From Pseudomonadota bacterium (GTDB lineage Bacteria; Pseudomonadota; Alphaproteobacteria; Sphingomonadales; Sphingomonadaceae): a stretch of DNA of 64,000 nucleotides. The position numbers and the translations under genes were made by a program. The notes under the pieces were generated by a model. The model ran no database searches, was not told the DNA's origin, and worked only from the letters and a program-made list of their open reading frames with translations. The stretch covers positions 10,571 to 74,570 of the forward strand of contig JAFAEG010000055.1 of the NCBI GenBank assembly GCA_023424095.1, in the 5' to 3' direction. Below are positions 18,496 through 28,250 of this stretch, one piece after another; the stretch's first letter is position 1, and every line of letters begins with the position of its first letter.

Positions 18496-19737
18496 TCACG
18501 GGCGGATCTGGCCGCTGCCCCTGACGACATATTTGTAGGTCGTGAGTTGCTCCGGGCCGACCGGTCCACGCGCATGGAGCCGGCCGGTGGCAATCCCGAT
18601 CTCCGCCCCGAAGCCGAATTCACCGCCGTCGGCGAACTGGGTCGAGGCGTTCCAGATCACGATCGCGCTATCGACCCGCGCCAGGAAGGCTGTGGCCGCC
18701 GCCTCGTCCCCGGCGACGATCGCCTCGGTATGGCCGGAGCCGAAGCGGGCGATATGGGCGATGGCCGCGTCCAGGCCGGCGACAATGCGCACCGCGAGGA
18801 CCGGTGCCAGATATTCAGTGCGCCAGTCCGCTTCGGTGGCGGGGATCGCTTCGGGAAGCAGCGCGCAGGTTTCAGCGTCGCCGCGGATTTCGGTGCCTTC
18901 CTCGGCAAGCCGCGCCGCGATCCGCGGGAGCAGTTCAGGCGCAGCGGCGCGATCGATCAGCAGGGTCTCGGTCGCGCCACAGACGGCCACGCGCCGCAGC
19001 TTGGCGTTCCGCACGATCTCGATCGCCATACCAGGGTCGGCCGAGGCGTGGGCATATGTGTGGCAGACGCCGTCAAGGTGGCCGAGCACGGGCACCCGCG
19101 CCTCCGCCTCGACCCGCGCCACGAGGTCGCGGCCGCCGCGCGGGACGATAAGGTCGATCGCGCCGCCAAGCCCCGCCAGCATGTGGCCCACCGCCGCACG
19201 GTCGCTGGTCGGCACCATCTGTACCGCGTCGGCGGGCAGGCCGGCATCGACGAGACCCGCCGCGACCGCGTCGTGGATCGCGGTGCAGCTCCGAAAGGCA
19301 TCCGATCCGCCGCGCAGGATCAGCGCGTTGCCCGAGCGGATGCAGATCGCCGCCGCGTCCGCCGCGACATTGGGGCGGCTTTCGAAGATCATGCCGATCA
19401 CCCCGATCGGCGTGCGCACCTGCGCGAAGCTGAGGCCGTTGGGCCGGGTCCACTGGCCCATGATCGCACCGACCGGGTCCGGGAGCGCCGCGACCTGTTC
19501 CAGGCCTGCCGCAATGTCCTCGAGACGCGCTGCGTCGAGGCGCAGCCGGTCGACCATATTGCCGGCCTCCGCCACATCCGCTGCATTGGCGGCGAGGATC
19601 GCCTCTTGCGCCGCACGCAACCGGATGGCGATGGTGCGGATGGCGGCGCTGCGCTGGTCCGCGGGCGCGTTGCGCAGCAGGTCGGCGGCGACGCGTGCGC
19701 GCGCCCCCATTTCGAGCATCTGGCGATCGAGGGTCAT
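18496..19737 (-). CDS. proA: glutamate-5-semialdehyde dehydrogenase (gamma-glutamyl phosphate reductase)
   Basis: Second step of proline synthesis: NADPH-dependent reduction of gamma-glutamyl phosphate to glutamate semialdehyde, in the cytosol. At 413 residues it has the normal family length. The catalytic cysteine is C225 in [10 protein letters not shown], and the aldehyde-dehydrogenase-fold motifs [16 protein letters not shown] (about 110-125) and [10 protein letters not shown] are present. Its ATG overlaps the proB stop in an ATGA, so the two are translationally coupled, and substrate channelling between ProB and ProA is usual for this pair. proC is not in the window. The gene ends close to a 26-bp tandem repeat. 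Confidence 0.96.
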   Translation of the reverse strand: MTLDRQMLEMGARARVAADLLRNAPADQRSAAIRTIAIRLRAAQEAILAANAADVAEAGNMVDRLRLDAARLEDIAAGLEQVAALPDPVGAIMGQWTRPNGLSFAQVRTPIGVIGMIFESRPNVAADAAAICIRSGNALILRGGSDAFRSCTAIHDAVAAGLVDAGLPADAVQMVPTSDRAAVGHMLAGLGGAIDLIVPRGGRDLVARVEAEARVPVLGHLDGVCHTYAHASADPGMAIEIVRNAKLRRVAVCGATETLLIDRAAAPELLPRIAARLAEEGTEIRGDAETCALLPEAIPATEADWRTEYLAPVLAVRIVAGLDAAIAHIARFGSGHTEAIVAGDEAAATAFLARVDSAIVIWNASTQFADGGEFGFGAEIGIATGRLHARGPVGPEQLTTYKYVVRGSGQIRP

Positions 19738-20879
19738 CGCCCGCTCATGGCGAGATCGTTGCGGTGGATCAATTCGTCGGGGCCGGAATAACCCAGCAAT
19801 TCCTCGATCGCGTGACTGGCCGATCCGGCCAGGGCGCGCGTCTCCTCGGCATCATAAGCGGTGATCCCGCGACCGATCTCGGCACCGTCGATGGTGCGCA
19901 CGGTCAGGCACGATCCGCGTTCGAACGCGCCCTCGACCGCCGTCACGCCGGCCGGAAGCAGGCTTCGCCCCGCGGCCAGGGCCCGCGCCGCGCCATCGTC
20001 GATGATCAGCGCGCCGGCGGGCACCAGGGTGCCGGCAATCCACTGCTTGTAGGCGCGCGCCGGCGAACCCGTGGCGGCGAAGACAGTGGCCCGCGCGCCC
20101 TCGGCGATACGGCGGACCGGATGCTTCTCCCGCCCCGAGGCGATGATGGTCGCGCAGCCGGCCGCGCCTGCGATACGCGCCGCCGCCAGCTTGGTGCGCA
20201 TGCCGCCCGAGCCGATGCCTGCAGCGCCGGCATCGCCCGCGAAAGCCTCCAGCGCCGGCGTGATCTCGCCCACGAACGGGATATGCGCGGCGGCCGGGTC
20301 ACGGTCGGGATCGGCAGTGTGGAGCCCATCCACATCGGACAGCAAGACGAGCAGGTCCGCCCGCACCATCTGCGCGACGCGGGCAGACAGGCGGTCATTG
20401 TCGCCGTAACGCAGCTCTTCGGTGGCGACGCTGTCATTCTCGTTGATGATCGGGATTGCTTGTTGGCCGAGCAGCATCTCGATCGTCGCCCGCGCGTTCA
20501 ACCAGCGGCGGCGGCGCTCCGTATCGTCGAAGGTCAGCAACAATTGCGCTGCGGCGATGCCGTGCGGGGCGAGCGCGTTGTCCCACGCCTGCATCAGCAG
20601 GCTCTGGCCAGCCGCGGCGGCCGCCTGCTTCTCCGCCAAGCGGTTCGAGCGCCGCAACCCCAGGCGATTGCGGCCAAGCGCGACGGCGCCGGAGGAGACG
20701 ATGATGATCTCCTTCCCCTGGGCGCGCAGCGCGGCAAGGTCGGCCGTGAGGCTCGCCAGCCACGACGCCCGCACACCCTCATTGCCGGCGCCGGTCAACA
20801 ACGAGGACCCGGCCTTGATGACCAGACGGCGCGCGTGCGCAAGTTGGCCCGCCGCTTTGTCCATCCCGTCACCCGCCAT
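19734..20879 (-). CDS. proB: glutamate 5-kinase
   Basis: First step of proline synthesis, phosphorylating L-glutamate. The reading frame extends further upstream, but I place the start at the ATG at 20879 behind an AAGGA-type site, giving 381 residues; a second ATG at 20864 is also possible. The amino-acid-kinase domain covers about residues 10-255, with [22 protein letters not shown] and IINENDSV (nucleotide and glutamate binding, and the proline feedback region). A C-terminal PUA domain follows from about 275. proB diverges from the aromatic leader and operon; the promoters of both must share about 100 bases. I saw no leader peptide in front of proB, unlike the plus-strand operons nearby. 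Confidence 0.94.
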   Translation of the reverse strand: MAGDGMDKAAGQLAHARRLVIKAGSSLLTGAGNEGVRASWLASLTADLAALRAQGKEIIIVSSGAVALGRNRLGLRRSNRLAEKQAAAAAGQSLLMQAWDNALAPHGIAAAQLLLTFDDTERRRRWLNARATIEMLLGQQAIPIINENDSVATEELRYGDNDRLSARVAQMVRADLLVLLSDVDGLHTADPDRDPAAAHIPFVGEITPALEAFAGDAGAAGIGSGGMRTKLAAARIAGAAGCATIIASGREKHPVRRIAEGARATVFAATGSPARAYKQWIAGTLVPAGALIIDDGAARALAAGRSLLPAGVTAVEGAFERGSCLTVRTIDGAEIGRGITAYDAEETRALAGSASHAIEELLGYSGPDELIHRNDLAMSGR

Positions 20880-20910
20880 TCGACACCATCCTTTCCGGTC
20901 CGGACGGGCC

Positions 20911-20942
20911 TTGACAGGGGAGCGTCTCATTGTCAGCCTAAT
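20911..20942 (+). promoter_or_regulatory. candidate promoter of the aromatic operon
   Basis: TTGACA at 20911-20916 is a perfect -35 box. The best -10 match is CCTAAT at 20937-20942, with a long 20-base spacer; alternatives at 17 bases are poor. The leader peptide starts 42 bases further on. Assignment rests on position and the -35 only. Confidence 0.4.
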
Positions 20943-20983
20943 GCTGCACGTGCGAAATGCGCGCGTCGAAGGAGTTTGAGACC

Positions 20984-21076
20984 ATGAGCAACGGACAGGA
21001 CATTCGTCTCCTCGCCGCACTGCCGGGCCGCTCCACCTATTTTATCAGCTCGTTTACCGGCTGGCGCGTCGCCTGA
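20984..21076 (+). CDS. aromatic amino-acid leader peptide
   Basis: A 30-codon frame with a strong GAAGGAG site ten bases before its ATG. It ends in [14 protein letters not shown], so Tyr, Phe, Phe and Trp codons cluster in the last third (Tyr 21038, Phe 21041, Phe 21053, Trp 21062). All three products of the downstream common and Phe/Tyr pathway are therefore sensed, as expected of an attenuator leader. It stands 78 nt in front of the chorismate mutase gene. The frame is too short for ordinary gene callers. The function is inferred from codon content, position and the alternative RNA pairing downstream. Confidence 0.85.
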   Translation: MSNGQDIRLLAALPGRSTYFISSFTGWRVA

Positions 21077-21141
21077 GAGCGTAGCGCGTCGCAATTGCCG
21101 CCAACTTGAGCTGAACGAATATCGCCGCCGGAACAGGCGGC
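21057..21141 (+). promoter_or_regulatory. alternative RNA structure of the aromatic leader (non-canonical attenuator)
   Basis: GCCGCC at 21124-21129 and GGCGGC at 21136-21141 form a hairpin (6-nt loop) that ends two bases before the GAGG ribosome-binding site of the chorismate mutase gene. No U-tract follows, so it is not a classical terminator. A competing pairing is visible: 21057-21066, which includes the Trp codon of the leader, with 21123-21131 (nine pairs, one bulged U). A ribosome stalled on Tyr/Phe would leave this pairing free and open the ribosome-binding site; one that reaches the stop codon would block it. A second GCCGCC copy at 21097-21102 could also compete. Control may be translational. 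Confidence 0.55.
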
Positions 21142-21154
21142 ACGAGGTAACAAA

Positions 21155-21874
21155 ATGTCCACCCGGCTTGCCGCGCTCGAAGGCGCCGCCCCGCATGCGA
21201 CACTCTCTGCCCTGCGCGAGAACATCGACCGCATCGACGATGCCCTGCTGGCGCTGATGGAGGAACGGCTCGACTGTTCGCTCGCGGTCGCGTCTCTCAA
21301 GGGGAAGGATGAGGGCGAGAAGCAACTCTACCTTCGCCCCGAACGCGAGCAGCAGATCATCGACCGCCTCGCCGCTCGCGCGCGACTGCTTCGCCCCGAC
21401 GGAATTGCCGACATTTGGCGCGCTCTGATGTCCGTCAGCCTGCAGGCGCAGCAGAAGGTGGAGCTCGCCATCCATGCCGAGCGGCGTGCGGTGCTTGTCA
21501 CCGATTCGGCGCGCCGGCGCTTCGGCAACTCCGCCCGGCTGGAATCGGCGGCGACGGCGGCTCAGGCGCTCGCCCGCGCCCAGGCGCGCGATGCGATCGC
21601 GATCATCGAGCTCAATCCGATGAGTGACTGGTGGACATTCCGCGAGGATCATCAGGGCCTCGTCCTGTTCGACACGCTGCGGGACAAGAGAGGCGGCATC
21701 GTCGCGGTGGCGATCGGCCGAGTGCCGCGCGAAAATCTGCCGCCGACCGACGATATCTTGATGGTTCGCACCGCCAGCGAACTGCGCGAGCGCACCGAGG
21801 CCGGCGATCCGATCCGGGCGCTGGCCATGCACGGCGACGAGCGCCTCTGCCTCCTGGAAGGAAGCGGACGATGA
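21155..21874 (+). CDS. chorismate mutase (AroQ type) with extra C-terminal domain
   Basis: Converts chorismate to prephenate, the branch to Phe and Tyr. Residues about 15-105 form the all-helical AroQ fold, with ALRENIDRIDDALLALMEER (N-terminal helix with the active-site Arg), a Lys in LKG, and a later catalytic helix. At 239 residues it is much longer than stand-alone AroQ (about 90-100). The C-terminal 130 residues (with SDWW, LVLFDTL and RERTEAGDP) are not a recognised ACT domain; I cannot name them, although alphaproteobacterial mutases of similar length exist. It is the first gene of a seven-gene operon behind the aromatic leader, and its stop overlaps the next start in ATGA. Confidence 0.88.
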   Translation: MSTRLAALEGAAPHATLSALRENIDRIDDALLALMEERLDCSLAVASLKGKDEGEKQLYLRPEREQQIIDRLAARARLLRPDGIADIWRALMSVSLQAQQKVELAIHAERRAVLVTDSARRRFGNSARLESAATAAQALARAQARDAIAIIELNPMSDWWTFREDHQGLVLFDTLRDKRGGIVAVAIGRVPRENLPPTDDILMVRTASELRERTEAGDPIRALAMHGDERLCLLEGSGR

Positions 21875-23172
21875 GCTGGACTCCCGATTCCTGGCGCGCC
21901 CGCCCGGTCCGCGCGCAGCTCCCGGCTTATCCCGATGCCCGCGCGCTGGCGGAAGTCGAATCCTGCCTGTCGGCCGCCGCGCCGCTGATCGAAGTCGCCG
22001 ACGCGATGCTGCTGCGTGAACGGCTCGCAGAAGTCGCCGAGGGACGCCGCTTCCTGCTTCAGGGCGGCGATTGCGCTGAGACCTTCGCCGAATTCGGCGC
22101 CGACAAGGTGCGCCAGCAATTCAACCTGATCCTGCAGATGGCGCAGATCATCCACACCGGCAGCGACATACCCGTCGTGAAGGTCGCGCGCATGGCCGGC
22201 CAGTTCGCCAAGCCGCGGTCGGCCGATACGGAGACGATCGGCGACCTGACCTTGCCCTCCTATCGCGGCGATATCGTCAACGGCCCCGCCTTCGACGCGA
22301 CCAGCCGCGCGCCGGATCCATTCCGGATGCTGGAAGCCTATCGCCAGTCGCAAGTCACGATCGATCTGCTCGATGCTTATTCCGCCGCCGCTTATGCCGA
22401 TTTGTCGGAACTGCACCGCTCCGCGCGGCGCCGGCTCGGCCTCGCCTTCGAACATGCCCAGGCCCCCGGCGATCTCAACCGCCCGGTCCACATGTTCACC
22501 AGCCACGAGGCCCTGCTCCTTCAGTATGAGCAGGCCCTGACCCGCTGGGATGACGACAGCGAGGCCTATTGGGCACTCAGCGGCCACATGATCTGGATTG
22601 GCGACCGCACCCGCCAGCTCGACGGCGCACATGTCCATTATGCCGCCGGCGTGCGCAACGCTGTCGGCATCAAATGCGGACCCAGCCTGCCGGCCGGTGA
22701 TCTCCTGCGCCTGCTCGACGCGATCGATCCCGCCAACGATGCCGGTCGCCTGGTCCTGATTGGCCGGTTCGGCGCCGACAAGGCCGCCGAGCACCTGCCT
22801 CGGCTGATGCGCGCGACTCAGGCGGCGGGCCGCAAGGTCGTCTGGTCGATCGATCCGATGCACGGCAACACCGTGACCGTCGCCGACCGCAAGACCCGCC
22901 GCGTCGCCGATATTCTCAGCGAGATCGGCACCTTCTTCGAGGCCGCGGCGGCGGAAGGGGTCCATCCGGGCGGCGTGCATCTGGAGATGACCGGCGCCAA
23001 CGTGACCGAGTGCCTCGGCGGCAGCGCCCTGCATGGCGAGGAGGAGCTTGGCGCGCGCTATCTGACGCATTGCGATCCCCGCCTCAACGCGGTGCAGGCG
23101 CTCGACATTGCCGGGGAATTTGCCCGGCTGCTGGCACCCCATGCGCCGAACTGCGCCTCGCACGCGGCGTGA
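21871..23172 (+). CDS. class II (plant-type) DAHP synthase
   Basis: Commits erythrose 4-phosphate and PEP to the shikimate pathway. The ATG at 21871 overlaps the mutase stop (ATGA), giving 433 residues. Class II hallmarks are clear: [14 protein letters not shown] (metal-binding Cys, about residue 68), [13 protein letters not shown] (PEP site), [19 protein letters not shown] and [15 protein letters not shown]. Class II enzymes often form a complex with AroQ chorismate mutase and gain feedback sensitivity through it; direct adjacency here is consistent with such a pair. A second DAHP synthase of unrelated class I beta type lies at 28.3-29.3 kb under a Trp leader, so flux entry is split between two leaders. 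Confidence 0.95.
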   Translation: MSWTPDSWRARPVRAQLPAYPDARALAEVESCLSAAAPLIEVADAMLLRERLAEVAEGRRFLLQGGDCAETFAEFGADKVRQQFNLILQMAQIIHTGSDIPVVKVARMAGQFAKPRSADTETIGDLTLPSYRGDIVNGPAFDATSRAPDPFRMLEAYRQSQVTIDLLDAYSAAAYADLSELHRSARRRLGLAFEHAQAPGDLNRPVHMFTSHEALLLQYEQALTRWDDDSEAYWALSGHMIWIGDRTRQLDGAHVHYAAGVRNAVGIKCGPSLPAGDLLRLLDAIDPANDAGRLVLIGRFGADKAAEHLPRLMRATQAAGRKVVWSIDPMHGNTVTVADRKTRRVADILSEIGTFFEAAAAEGVHPGGVHLEMTGANVTECLGGSALHGEEELGARYLTHCDPRLNAVQALDIAGEFARLLAPHAPNCASHAA

Positions 23173-24482
23173 GCGCGGTGGCGGAAGCGGCTGTGCTGAC
23201 CGGGTCGCGCGGCGGCGCACTGACCGGGGAAATCATCGCGCCCGGCGACAAGTCCATCTCGCACCGCGCGTTGATCCTCGGCGCGTTGGCCGAGGGTGAG
23301 ACGCGGGTCGACGGCCTGCTCGAAAGCGACGACGTGCTGGCGACGGCCGAGGCGGTGCGCGCCTTCGGCCGCAAGGCCGAACGGGTCGGCGGGCAGTGGC
23401 GGGTCGAAGGCGGCGCCTGGCGCTCGCCCGACGGCGTGATCGATTGCGGCAATGCCGGAACGGGGGCGCGACTGCTGCTCGGCGCCGCCGCCGGCTTCCC
23501 GCTCACGGCGCGGTTCGACGGCGATGCTTCGCTGCGCAGCCGGCCGATGCGCCGGGTGACCGGGCCGCTTGCCGCGATGGGCGCGCACTTCGATCGGGAC
23601 GATCGCCTGCCCCTGACGCTGCGGGGCGGGGCGCTGCGCGGCATTTCCTACGCCAATGAGCGCGCCTCCGCGCAGGTCAAGTCGGCGATCCTGCTGGCGG
23701 GCCTGCACGCCGACGGCCCGGTCGAGGTGATCGAGCCGGCGCCGAGCCGCGACCATAGCGAGATCATGCTCCGCGCCTTCGGCTGCGAGGTCGAAAGCGC
23801 GCGGACGGAAGCCGGTCTGCGCGTGGCGTTGAGCGCCCGCCGGGGGCTCAGCGCGACCTCGGTCTCGGTGCCCGGGGATCCGTCATCTGCGGCTTTCCCG
23901 ATCGTCGCGGCCCTCATCACGCCGGGGTCCGAGATTGTGGTTCGCAACGTCCTCCTCAATCCGCTGCGCACCGGCCTGTTCGAGACCCTGCTCGAGATGG
24001 GGGCGGACCTTCACATCGCGATCCGGCAAACGCGCGGCGGCGAGGCGGTCGGCGACCTTGTCGTCCGCGCTTCCGCCCTGCGCGGCGTCGACGTGCCTGC
24101 CGAGCGGGCGCCGAGCATGATCGACGAATATCCGATCCTCGCCATCGCCGCGGCTTTGGCCTCGGGGCCGACGATGATGCGCGGCCTCGACGAATTGCGT
24201 CACAAGGAGAGTGATCGTCTCAACGCGATCATTCGCGGCCTGACCGCCTGCGGCGTCGATGCAGTGGCGGATGGCGACACGCTGACTGTGCGACCTTCGG
24301 GGCAGCCCAAAGGCGGCGGACGGATCGAGACCCACGGCGATCACCGCATCGCCATGTCCTTCCTCACGCTGGGCCTCGCTTCGGTCGAACCGGTCACCGT
24401 AGACGAGCCCGAGATGATCGCCACCAGTTTCCCCGGCTTCGCACCCCTGATGTGCTCGCTCGGCGCGCGGATCGGCGCGTGA
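23169..24482 (+). CDS. aroA: 3-phosphoshikimate 1-carboxyvinyltransferase (EPSP synthase)
   Basis: Sixth step of the shikimate pathway: PEP plus shikimate 3-phosphate. Translation most likely starts at the GTG at 23169, in a GTGA overlap with the previous stop, giving 437 residues. Visible motifs are [10 protein letters not shown] (residues about 24-33, substrate Lys), [10 protein letters not shown] (about 95-104), RPMRRV and [13 protein letters not shown] (catalytic Asp). The sequence resembles class II enzymes, but the position that is Ala in glyphosate-insensitive CP4 EPSPS is Gly here (NAGT rather than NAAT), so insensitivity is not expected from this residue. The next start overlaps its stop. 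Confidence 0.95.
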   Translation: MSAVAEAAVLTGSRGGALTGEIIAPGDKSISHRALILGALAEGETRVDGLLESDDVLATAEAVRAFGRKAERVGGQWRVEGGAWRSPDGVIDCGNAGTGARLLLGAAAGFPLTARFDGDASLRSRPMRRVTGPLAAMGAHFDRDDRLPLTLRGGALRGISYANERASAQVKSAILLAGLHADGPVEVIEPAPSRDHSEIMLRAFGCEVESARTEAGLRVALSARRGLSATSVSVPGDPSSAAFPIVAALITPGSEIVVRNVLLNPLRTGLFETLLEMGADLHIAIRQTRGGEAVGDLVVRASALRGVDVPAERAPSMIDEYPILAIAAALASGPTMMRGLDELRHKESDRLNAIIRGLTACGVDAVADGDTLTVRPSGQPKGGGRIETHGDHRIAMSFLTLGLASVEPVTVDEPEMIATSFPGFAPLMCSLGARIGA

Positions 24483-25033
24483 TCCTGACCATTGCTTATG
24501 CTGGCCAGCCGGGCGCTTTCGCCGAGGAAGCCTGCCGCGCCTTCCGTCCCGATCATGAGCCGGTATCATTCGAAGGCTTCGCCGACGTTGCGGCGGCCGT
24601 CGTAGAGGGGCGCGCGGTCAGGGGCATGATCCCGCTGGAGAACAGCATATCCGGGCCCGTCCCTGGCGTCGCCGCGCTCATCTCCCAAACGGGCCTCCTC
24701 GTCGAGGAACGCCGCGAACTTCCCGTCCGAATGCACCTGCTCGGCTTTGCGGACGCCGCTCTCGACGCGCTCGAACGGATCACTAGCCACCCGGTCGCGC
24801 TCGCCCAATGTGCCGGCAACCTCGCGCAATTCTCTGTGCGCCTGGAAGCGGCCGACAACACAGCGGCCTCCGCGCGCCGCCTCGCTGCCTCGGGCGACCG
24901 CAAGGCAGCCGTGCTTGCGTCGGAACATGCCGCGTCGCTTTACGGCCTCACCATCCTGCGCCACGACCTGCAGGACCGCGCCGACAATTTCACCACCTTC
25001 GGCGTGGTGCGGAGGGATGCGACCGCGCCATGA
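24479..25033 (+). CDS. pheA: prephenate dehydratase lacking the ACT regulatory domain
   Basis: Decarboxylates and dehydrates prephenate to phenylpyruvate. The GTG at 24479 overlaps the aroA stop (GTGA), giving 184 residues. This is only the two-lobed catalytic domain: [13 protein letters not shown] at the start, [12 protein letters not shown] (residues about 48-60), [11 protein letters not shown], and DNFTTFGVV near the end, where the family has NxTRF with the catalytic Thr. Ordinary PheA/PDT proteins are about 270-290 residues because a C-terminal ACT domain (with the Phe-binding GALV and ESRP motifs) follows. Here the gene stops cleanly and aroC begins in the same four bases, so this is not a frameshift artefact. 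Allosteric inhibition by Phe is probably lost. Confidence 0.92.
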   Translation: MILTIAYAGQPGAFAEEACRAFRPDHEPVSFEGFADVAAAVVEGRAVRGMIPLENSISGPVPGVAALISQTGLLVEERRELPVRMHLLGFADAALDALERITSHPVALAQCAGNLAQFSVRLEAADNTAASARRLAASGDRKAAVLASEHAASLYGLTILRHDLQDRADNFTTFGVVRRDATAP

Positions 25034-26100
25034 GCTGGAACACATTCGGCCGCCTGTTGCGCCTCACCACCTGGGGCGAGAGCCACGGGCCCGCGATCGG
25101 CGCGGTGCTCGATGGTTGCCCGCCGGGCATCGCGCTGAGCGAGGCGGATATCCAGCCATGGCTCGACAAGCGCAGGCCCGGCACGAGCCGCTTCGCCACC
25201 CAGCGCCGCGAGCCGGACCAGATCCGCATTCTCTCCGGTACCTTCGAAGGACGCACCACCGGCACGCCGATCGGGCTGATGATCGAGAATCAGGATGCCC
25301 GCTCAAAGGATTATTCGGACGTCGCGGGCAGCTACCGCCCCGGCCACGCCGACTACGCCTATGACGCCAAATACGGCTTTCGCGACTGGCGCGGTGGCGG
25401 GCGAAGCTCGGCTCGCGAGACGGCATTGCGGGTCGCGGGCGGGGCGATTGCGCGGCTGATCATCCCGGAAGTGACGATCAGCGGTTATCTTGTCGAATTG
25501 GGCGGCGACGCCATCGACCGCGCGGCGTTCGACGCCGCGGCGATCGGCGACAATCCTTTCTTCTCCCCGGACCCTGCGGCCGCCGGCCGTTGGGAGCAAC
25601 TGGTCGATATGGCGCGCAAGGGCGGCAGTTCGCTCGGTGCCGTCGCGGAGTGCGTGGCCGAAGGCGTACCTGCCGGCTGGGGCGCGCCGATCTATGGCAA
25701 GCTCGATGCCGATCTTGCCGGCGCGATGATGTCGATCAACGCGGTCAAGGGCGTCGAGATTGGCGACGGTTTCGCGGCGGCGCGCCTGTGCGGCGAGGAC
25801 AATGCGGACGAGATGCGCGCCGGCCCGGACGGCAAGCCAAGCTTCCTCTCGAACCATGCCGGCGGAGTCCTCGGCGGCATTTCGTCCGGGCAGCCGGTGG
25901 TCGCGCGGGTCGCGTTCAAGCCGACCTCGTCGATCCTGACGCCGGTGCGCACGGTCGATCGCGCTGGACAGGATGACGAAATCAGTACGCGCGGGCGTCA
26001 CGACCCCTGCGTCGGCATTCGCGGCGTGCCGGTGGTCGAGGCGATGATGGCGCTGGTGCTTGCCGACCACAAATTGCTTCACCGGGCGCAATGCGGATGA
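25030..26100 (+). CDS. aroC: chorismate synthase
   Basis: Final step of the shikimate pathway: anti-1,4 elimination of phosphate from EPSP, requiring reduced FMN. At 356 residues it is a typical bacterial length. Signatures are present in order: [18 protein letters not shown] (residues about 18-35), [16 protein letters not shown], the flavin-site stretch [27 protein letters not shown], and [17 protein letters not shown] in the last third. The ATG at 25030 overlaps the pheA stop in ATGA, and the next gene starts within its last codons. In most Alphaproteobacteria aroC is not in one operon with aroA and pheA, so the arrangement is noteworthy. Confidence 0.97.
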   Translation: MSWNTFGRLLRLTTWGESHGPAIGAVLDGCPPGIALSEADIQPWLDKRRPGTSRFATQRREPDQIRILSGTFEGRTTGTPIGLMIENQDARSKDYSDVAGSYRPGHADYAYDAKYGFRDWRGGGRSSARETALRVAGGAIARLIIPEVTISGYLVELGGDAIDRAAFDAAAIGDNPFFSPDPAAAGRWEQLVDMARKGGSSLGAVAECVAEGVPAGWGAPIYGKLDADLAGAMMSINAVKGVEIGDGFAAARLCGEDNADEMRAGPDGKPSFLSNHAGGVLGGISSGQPVVARVAFKPTSSILTPVRTVDRAGQDDEISTRGRHDPCVGIRGVPVVEAMMALVLADHKLLHRAQCG

Positions 26101-27209
26101 GCCGGACTGTCCCGGTCGCCCTCGGCGAACGCAGCTACGACGTGCTGATCGCGCCAGGCGCCTTCGCCCGCGCCGCCACGCTGCTGGGCCCCTATGCGCG
26201 CGGCGGACGCCTCGTCGTGATCAGCGACGAGAATGTCTGGGCGGCGCAGGGTGCGGCGTTCCGCGCCGGGCTTGGCGCGATCCGGATCGAGCCGGTCATC
26301 CTCCCCCCCGGCGAAGCGACCAAGAACTGGACCAGGCTTGCCGAGTTGATCGACCGCCTGCTCGCTCTGGGCGTGGAACGGGGCGATCATATCGTCGCTT
26401 TCGGCGGCGGGGTGATCGGCGATCTGGTCGGCTTCGCCGCATCGGTCCTCAAGCGCGGCTGCGGCTTCGTCCAGGTCCCGACCACCCTGCTCGCGCAGGT
26501 CGACAGTTCGGTCGGCGGCAAGACCGCGATCAATGTCACCGCCGGCAAGAATATGGTCGGCGCCTTTCACCAGCCGGCCTTCGTGCTGATCGATCCCGAT
26601 TGCCTGGACACGCTGCCGTCACGCGAGCTGCGCGCCGGCTATGCCGAGGTGGTGAAATACGGCCTGCTCGGTGACGCTTCCTTCTTCGCCTGGCTCGAAA
26701 CGCACGGGCAGGCCTTGCTCGCGGGCGATGGCCAGGCGCGCCTTCACGCGATCGCCGAGAGCGTCGCCGCCAAGGCCCGCATCGTCGCCCAGGACGAGCG
26801 CGAGACCGGGGACAAGCGCGCTTTGCTCAACCTCGGCCACACGTTCGGCCATGCACTGGAGGCGGAGACCGGCTTTTCCGACCGACTGCTCCACGGCGAG
26901 GCGGTGGCGCTCGGCATGGCGCTCGCCTTCCGCTTCTCCGTCGTGCGCGGCCTGTGCCCGATGGAGGACGCCGTGCGCGCCGCCGATCACCTCGCTTACG
27001 CGGGTTTGCCGACCCGCCTTTCGGACCTTCGCCTGGCGGCCAGTGGGTCCCGTCTTGCCGCGCATATGGCACACGACAAGAAAGCGAGCGGCGGCACTGT
27101 GCCGTTCATCCTGGCACGCGGCATCGGGGCGGCGTTCGTCGGCAGAAACGTGACGCTGGACGAGGTCGCTGCTTTCCTCGACCGCGAAATTGAGCCGACA
27201 GCGGCGTGA
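26097..27209 (+). CDS. aroB: 3-dehydroquinate synthase
   Basis: Second step of the shikimate pathway: NAD- and metal-dependent cyclisation of DAHP. I take the ATG at 26097 (ATGA overlap with the aroC stop, 370 residues); an in-frame ATG at 26091 is equally possible. The nucleotide-binding stretch is [20 protein letters not shown] (residues about 98-117), followed by [19 protein letters not shown] and the metal ligands in [20 protein letters not shown] and [11 protein letters not shown]. aroB usually pairs with aroK; here the only shikimate kinase lies 18 kb away, behind leuD. Confidence 0.96.
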   Translation: MSRTVPVALGERSYDVLIAPGAFARAATLLGPYARGGRLVVISDENVWAAQGAAFRAGLGAIRIEPVILPPGEATKNWTRLAELIDRLLALGVERGDHIVAFGGGVIGDLVGFAASVLKRGCGFVQVPTTLLAQVDSSVGGKTAINVTAGKNMVGAFHQPAFVLIDPDCLDTLPSRELRAGYAEVVKYGLLGDASFFAWLETHGQALLAGDGQARLHAIAESVAAKARIVAQDERETGDKRALLNLGHTFGHALEAETGFSDRLLHGEAVALGMALAFRFSVVRGLCPMEDAVRAADHLAYAGLPTRLSDLRLAASGSRLAAHMAHDKKASGGTVPFILARGIGAAFVGRNVTLDEVAAFLDREIEPTAA

Positions 27210-28027
27210 GCAACTATGCCGAGGTGATCGGCGACCCGATTGCCCATTCCTTGTCGCCCGCAATCCACCATCACTGGCTTGCGGCGTTGGGCATGGCCGG
27301 GGCCTATCATGCGACACGGGTCGAGCGTGGTGGCCTGGCGGCATTCCTCGACGAGCGCCGCCGCGATCCGTCATGGCGCGGCTGCAGCGTAACCTTGCCG
27401 CACAAGGAAGCGATCGCCGTCTGTCTCGACAGCGTGGATGATGCAGCGACTCGCGTCGGCGCGGTCAACTGCGTCTATCGACAGGGCGGGGAATTGGCCG
27501 GGACCAACACCGACGTGGATGGCATCGCATACGCTTTGGACGGGATCGATCCGGCGGGCGGAAAGGTGGCGGTGCTCGGCGCGGGCGGCGCGGCGCGGGC
27601 CATGCTGGCCTGGCTCGCCACCCAGCAGGTGGGGGAGACGGTCCTGCTGGTCCGCGATCCAAAGCGCGCCGAACCGCTGACCGGCGGCCCTGTCCGTGCC
27701 GCGACCCTGGACAGCGCGCGCGGAGAATTCGCAGACGCCCGACTGATCGTGAACGCAAGCCCGCTCGGCATGGCGGGCAGCCCAGCGATGCCGCCTCACC
27801 TCCTCGACGCGCTCGCCTTGGCGCCGGCGGCGACGGTGATGGACATGGTGTACAAGCCGCTCGACACCGATTTGCTCGCCGCCGCCCGCGCGCTCGGGCT
27901 CAAGGCCGTGGACGGGCTCGACATGCTGACCGGGCAGGCACGGCGCGCCTTCACCCTCTTTTTCGGAGTCGAGCCTCCGCCCGCCGACGCCGCCCTACGC
28001 ACAAAGCTTGTCGGCGGTGCGCGCTAA
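27206..28027 (+). CDS. aroE: shikimate 5-dehydrogenase
   Basis: NADPH-dependent reduction of 3-dehydroshikimate. The GTG at 27206 overlaps the aroB stop (GTGA), giving 273 residues, the normal AroE length. The shikimate-binding motif is IAHSLSPAIHHHWL near the N-terminus; the catalytic Lys is in VTLPHKEA (about residue 66) and the Asp in GTNTDVDGI. A Rossmann motif VLGAGGAARA follows at about 122. It is the last gene of the aromatic operon. The pathway's dehydroquinase is not in this window. Forty nucleotides after the stop the next leader peptide begins. Confidence 0.95.
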   Translation: MSNYAEVIGDPIAHSLSPAIHHHWLAALGMAGAYHATRVERGGLAAFLDERRRDPSWRGCSVTLPHKEAIAVCLDSVDDAATRVGAVNCVYRQGGELAGTNTDVDGIAYALDGIDPAGGKVAVLGAGGAARAMLAWLATQQVGETVLLVRDPKRAEPLTGGPVRAATLDSARGEFADARLIVNASPLGMAGSPAMPPHLLDALALAPAATVMDMVYKPLDTDLLAAARALGLKAVDGLDMLTGQARRAFTLFFGVEPPPADAALRTKLVGGAR

Positions 28028-28031
28028 GGCT

Positions 28032-28061
28032 TTGACAATGCGCGGCGCGCCATGCACGGTC
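28032..28061 (+). promoter_or_regulatory. candidate promoter of the Trp leader operon
   Basis: TTGACA at 28032-28037 is a consensus -35 box whose first base lies exactly 36 nt before the A of the leader ATG. If transcription starts at that A, the leader mRNA would be leaderless, as described for trpL of Sinorhizobium meliloti. No good -10 box is visible (the region around 28056-28061 is GC-rich), so this is tentative. Confidence 0.4.
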
Positions 28062-28067
28062 GCGGCG

Positions 28068-28157
28068 ATGCTCGGAAACCGCCCCCTCACTGCCTGCGCG
28101 ACCTTTGTCGCTGCGCGTTGGTGGCTTGGCTCTTCCATCCGGGCGAGACCGATGTAG
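28068..28157 (+). CDS. trpL: Trp operon leader peptide
   Basis: A 29-codon frame with tandem Trp codons at 28119-28124 (context AARWWLG) and stop TAG at 28155. Trp is otherwise rare, so the pair marks it as an attenuator leader. There is no clear Shine-Dalgarno sequence in front of the ATG, and a consensus -35 box sits at position -36 from it, hinting at leaderless translation. It precedes aroF-trpE-trpG. The terminator downstream and a mutually exclusive antiterminator are both visible. Confidence 0.85.
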   Translation: MLGNRPLTACATFVAARWWLGSSIRARPM

Positions 28158-28198
28158 CGCGCACTGTTCACAAAGCACGCCAACACCACCCCGCCCGG

Positions 28199-28218
28199 CC
28201 CCGCCCGGCGGGGTTTTT
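28199..28218 (+). terminator. Trp attenuator terminator
   Basis: Stem CCCCGC (28199-28204) with GCGGGG (28208-28213), loop CCG, followed by five T at 28214-28218. The competing antiterminator pairs CCGGGCG at 28139-28145, fifteen bases beyond the Trp codons, with CGCCCGG at 28202-28208 (a second copy at 28192-28198). A ribosome stalled at Trp-Trp leaves 28139-28145 free; one at the stop codon covers it and the terminator can form. Confidence 0.85.
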
Positions 28219-28250
28219 CTTTGCCCGAATGCCTTCGAAGGAATTTTCCA

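Noticed and set aside
20880..20983. Proline leader peptide before proB
   Set aside because: No minus-strand frame with clustered Pro codons and no terminator hairpin was found.
24479..25033. pheA as a truncated or frameshifted gene
   Set aside because: Catalytic motifs are complete, the gene stops in a clean ATGA overlap with aroC, and no ACT remnant appears in other frames.
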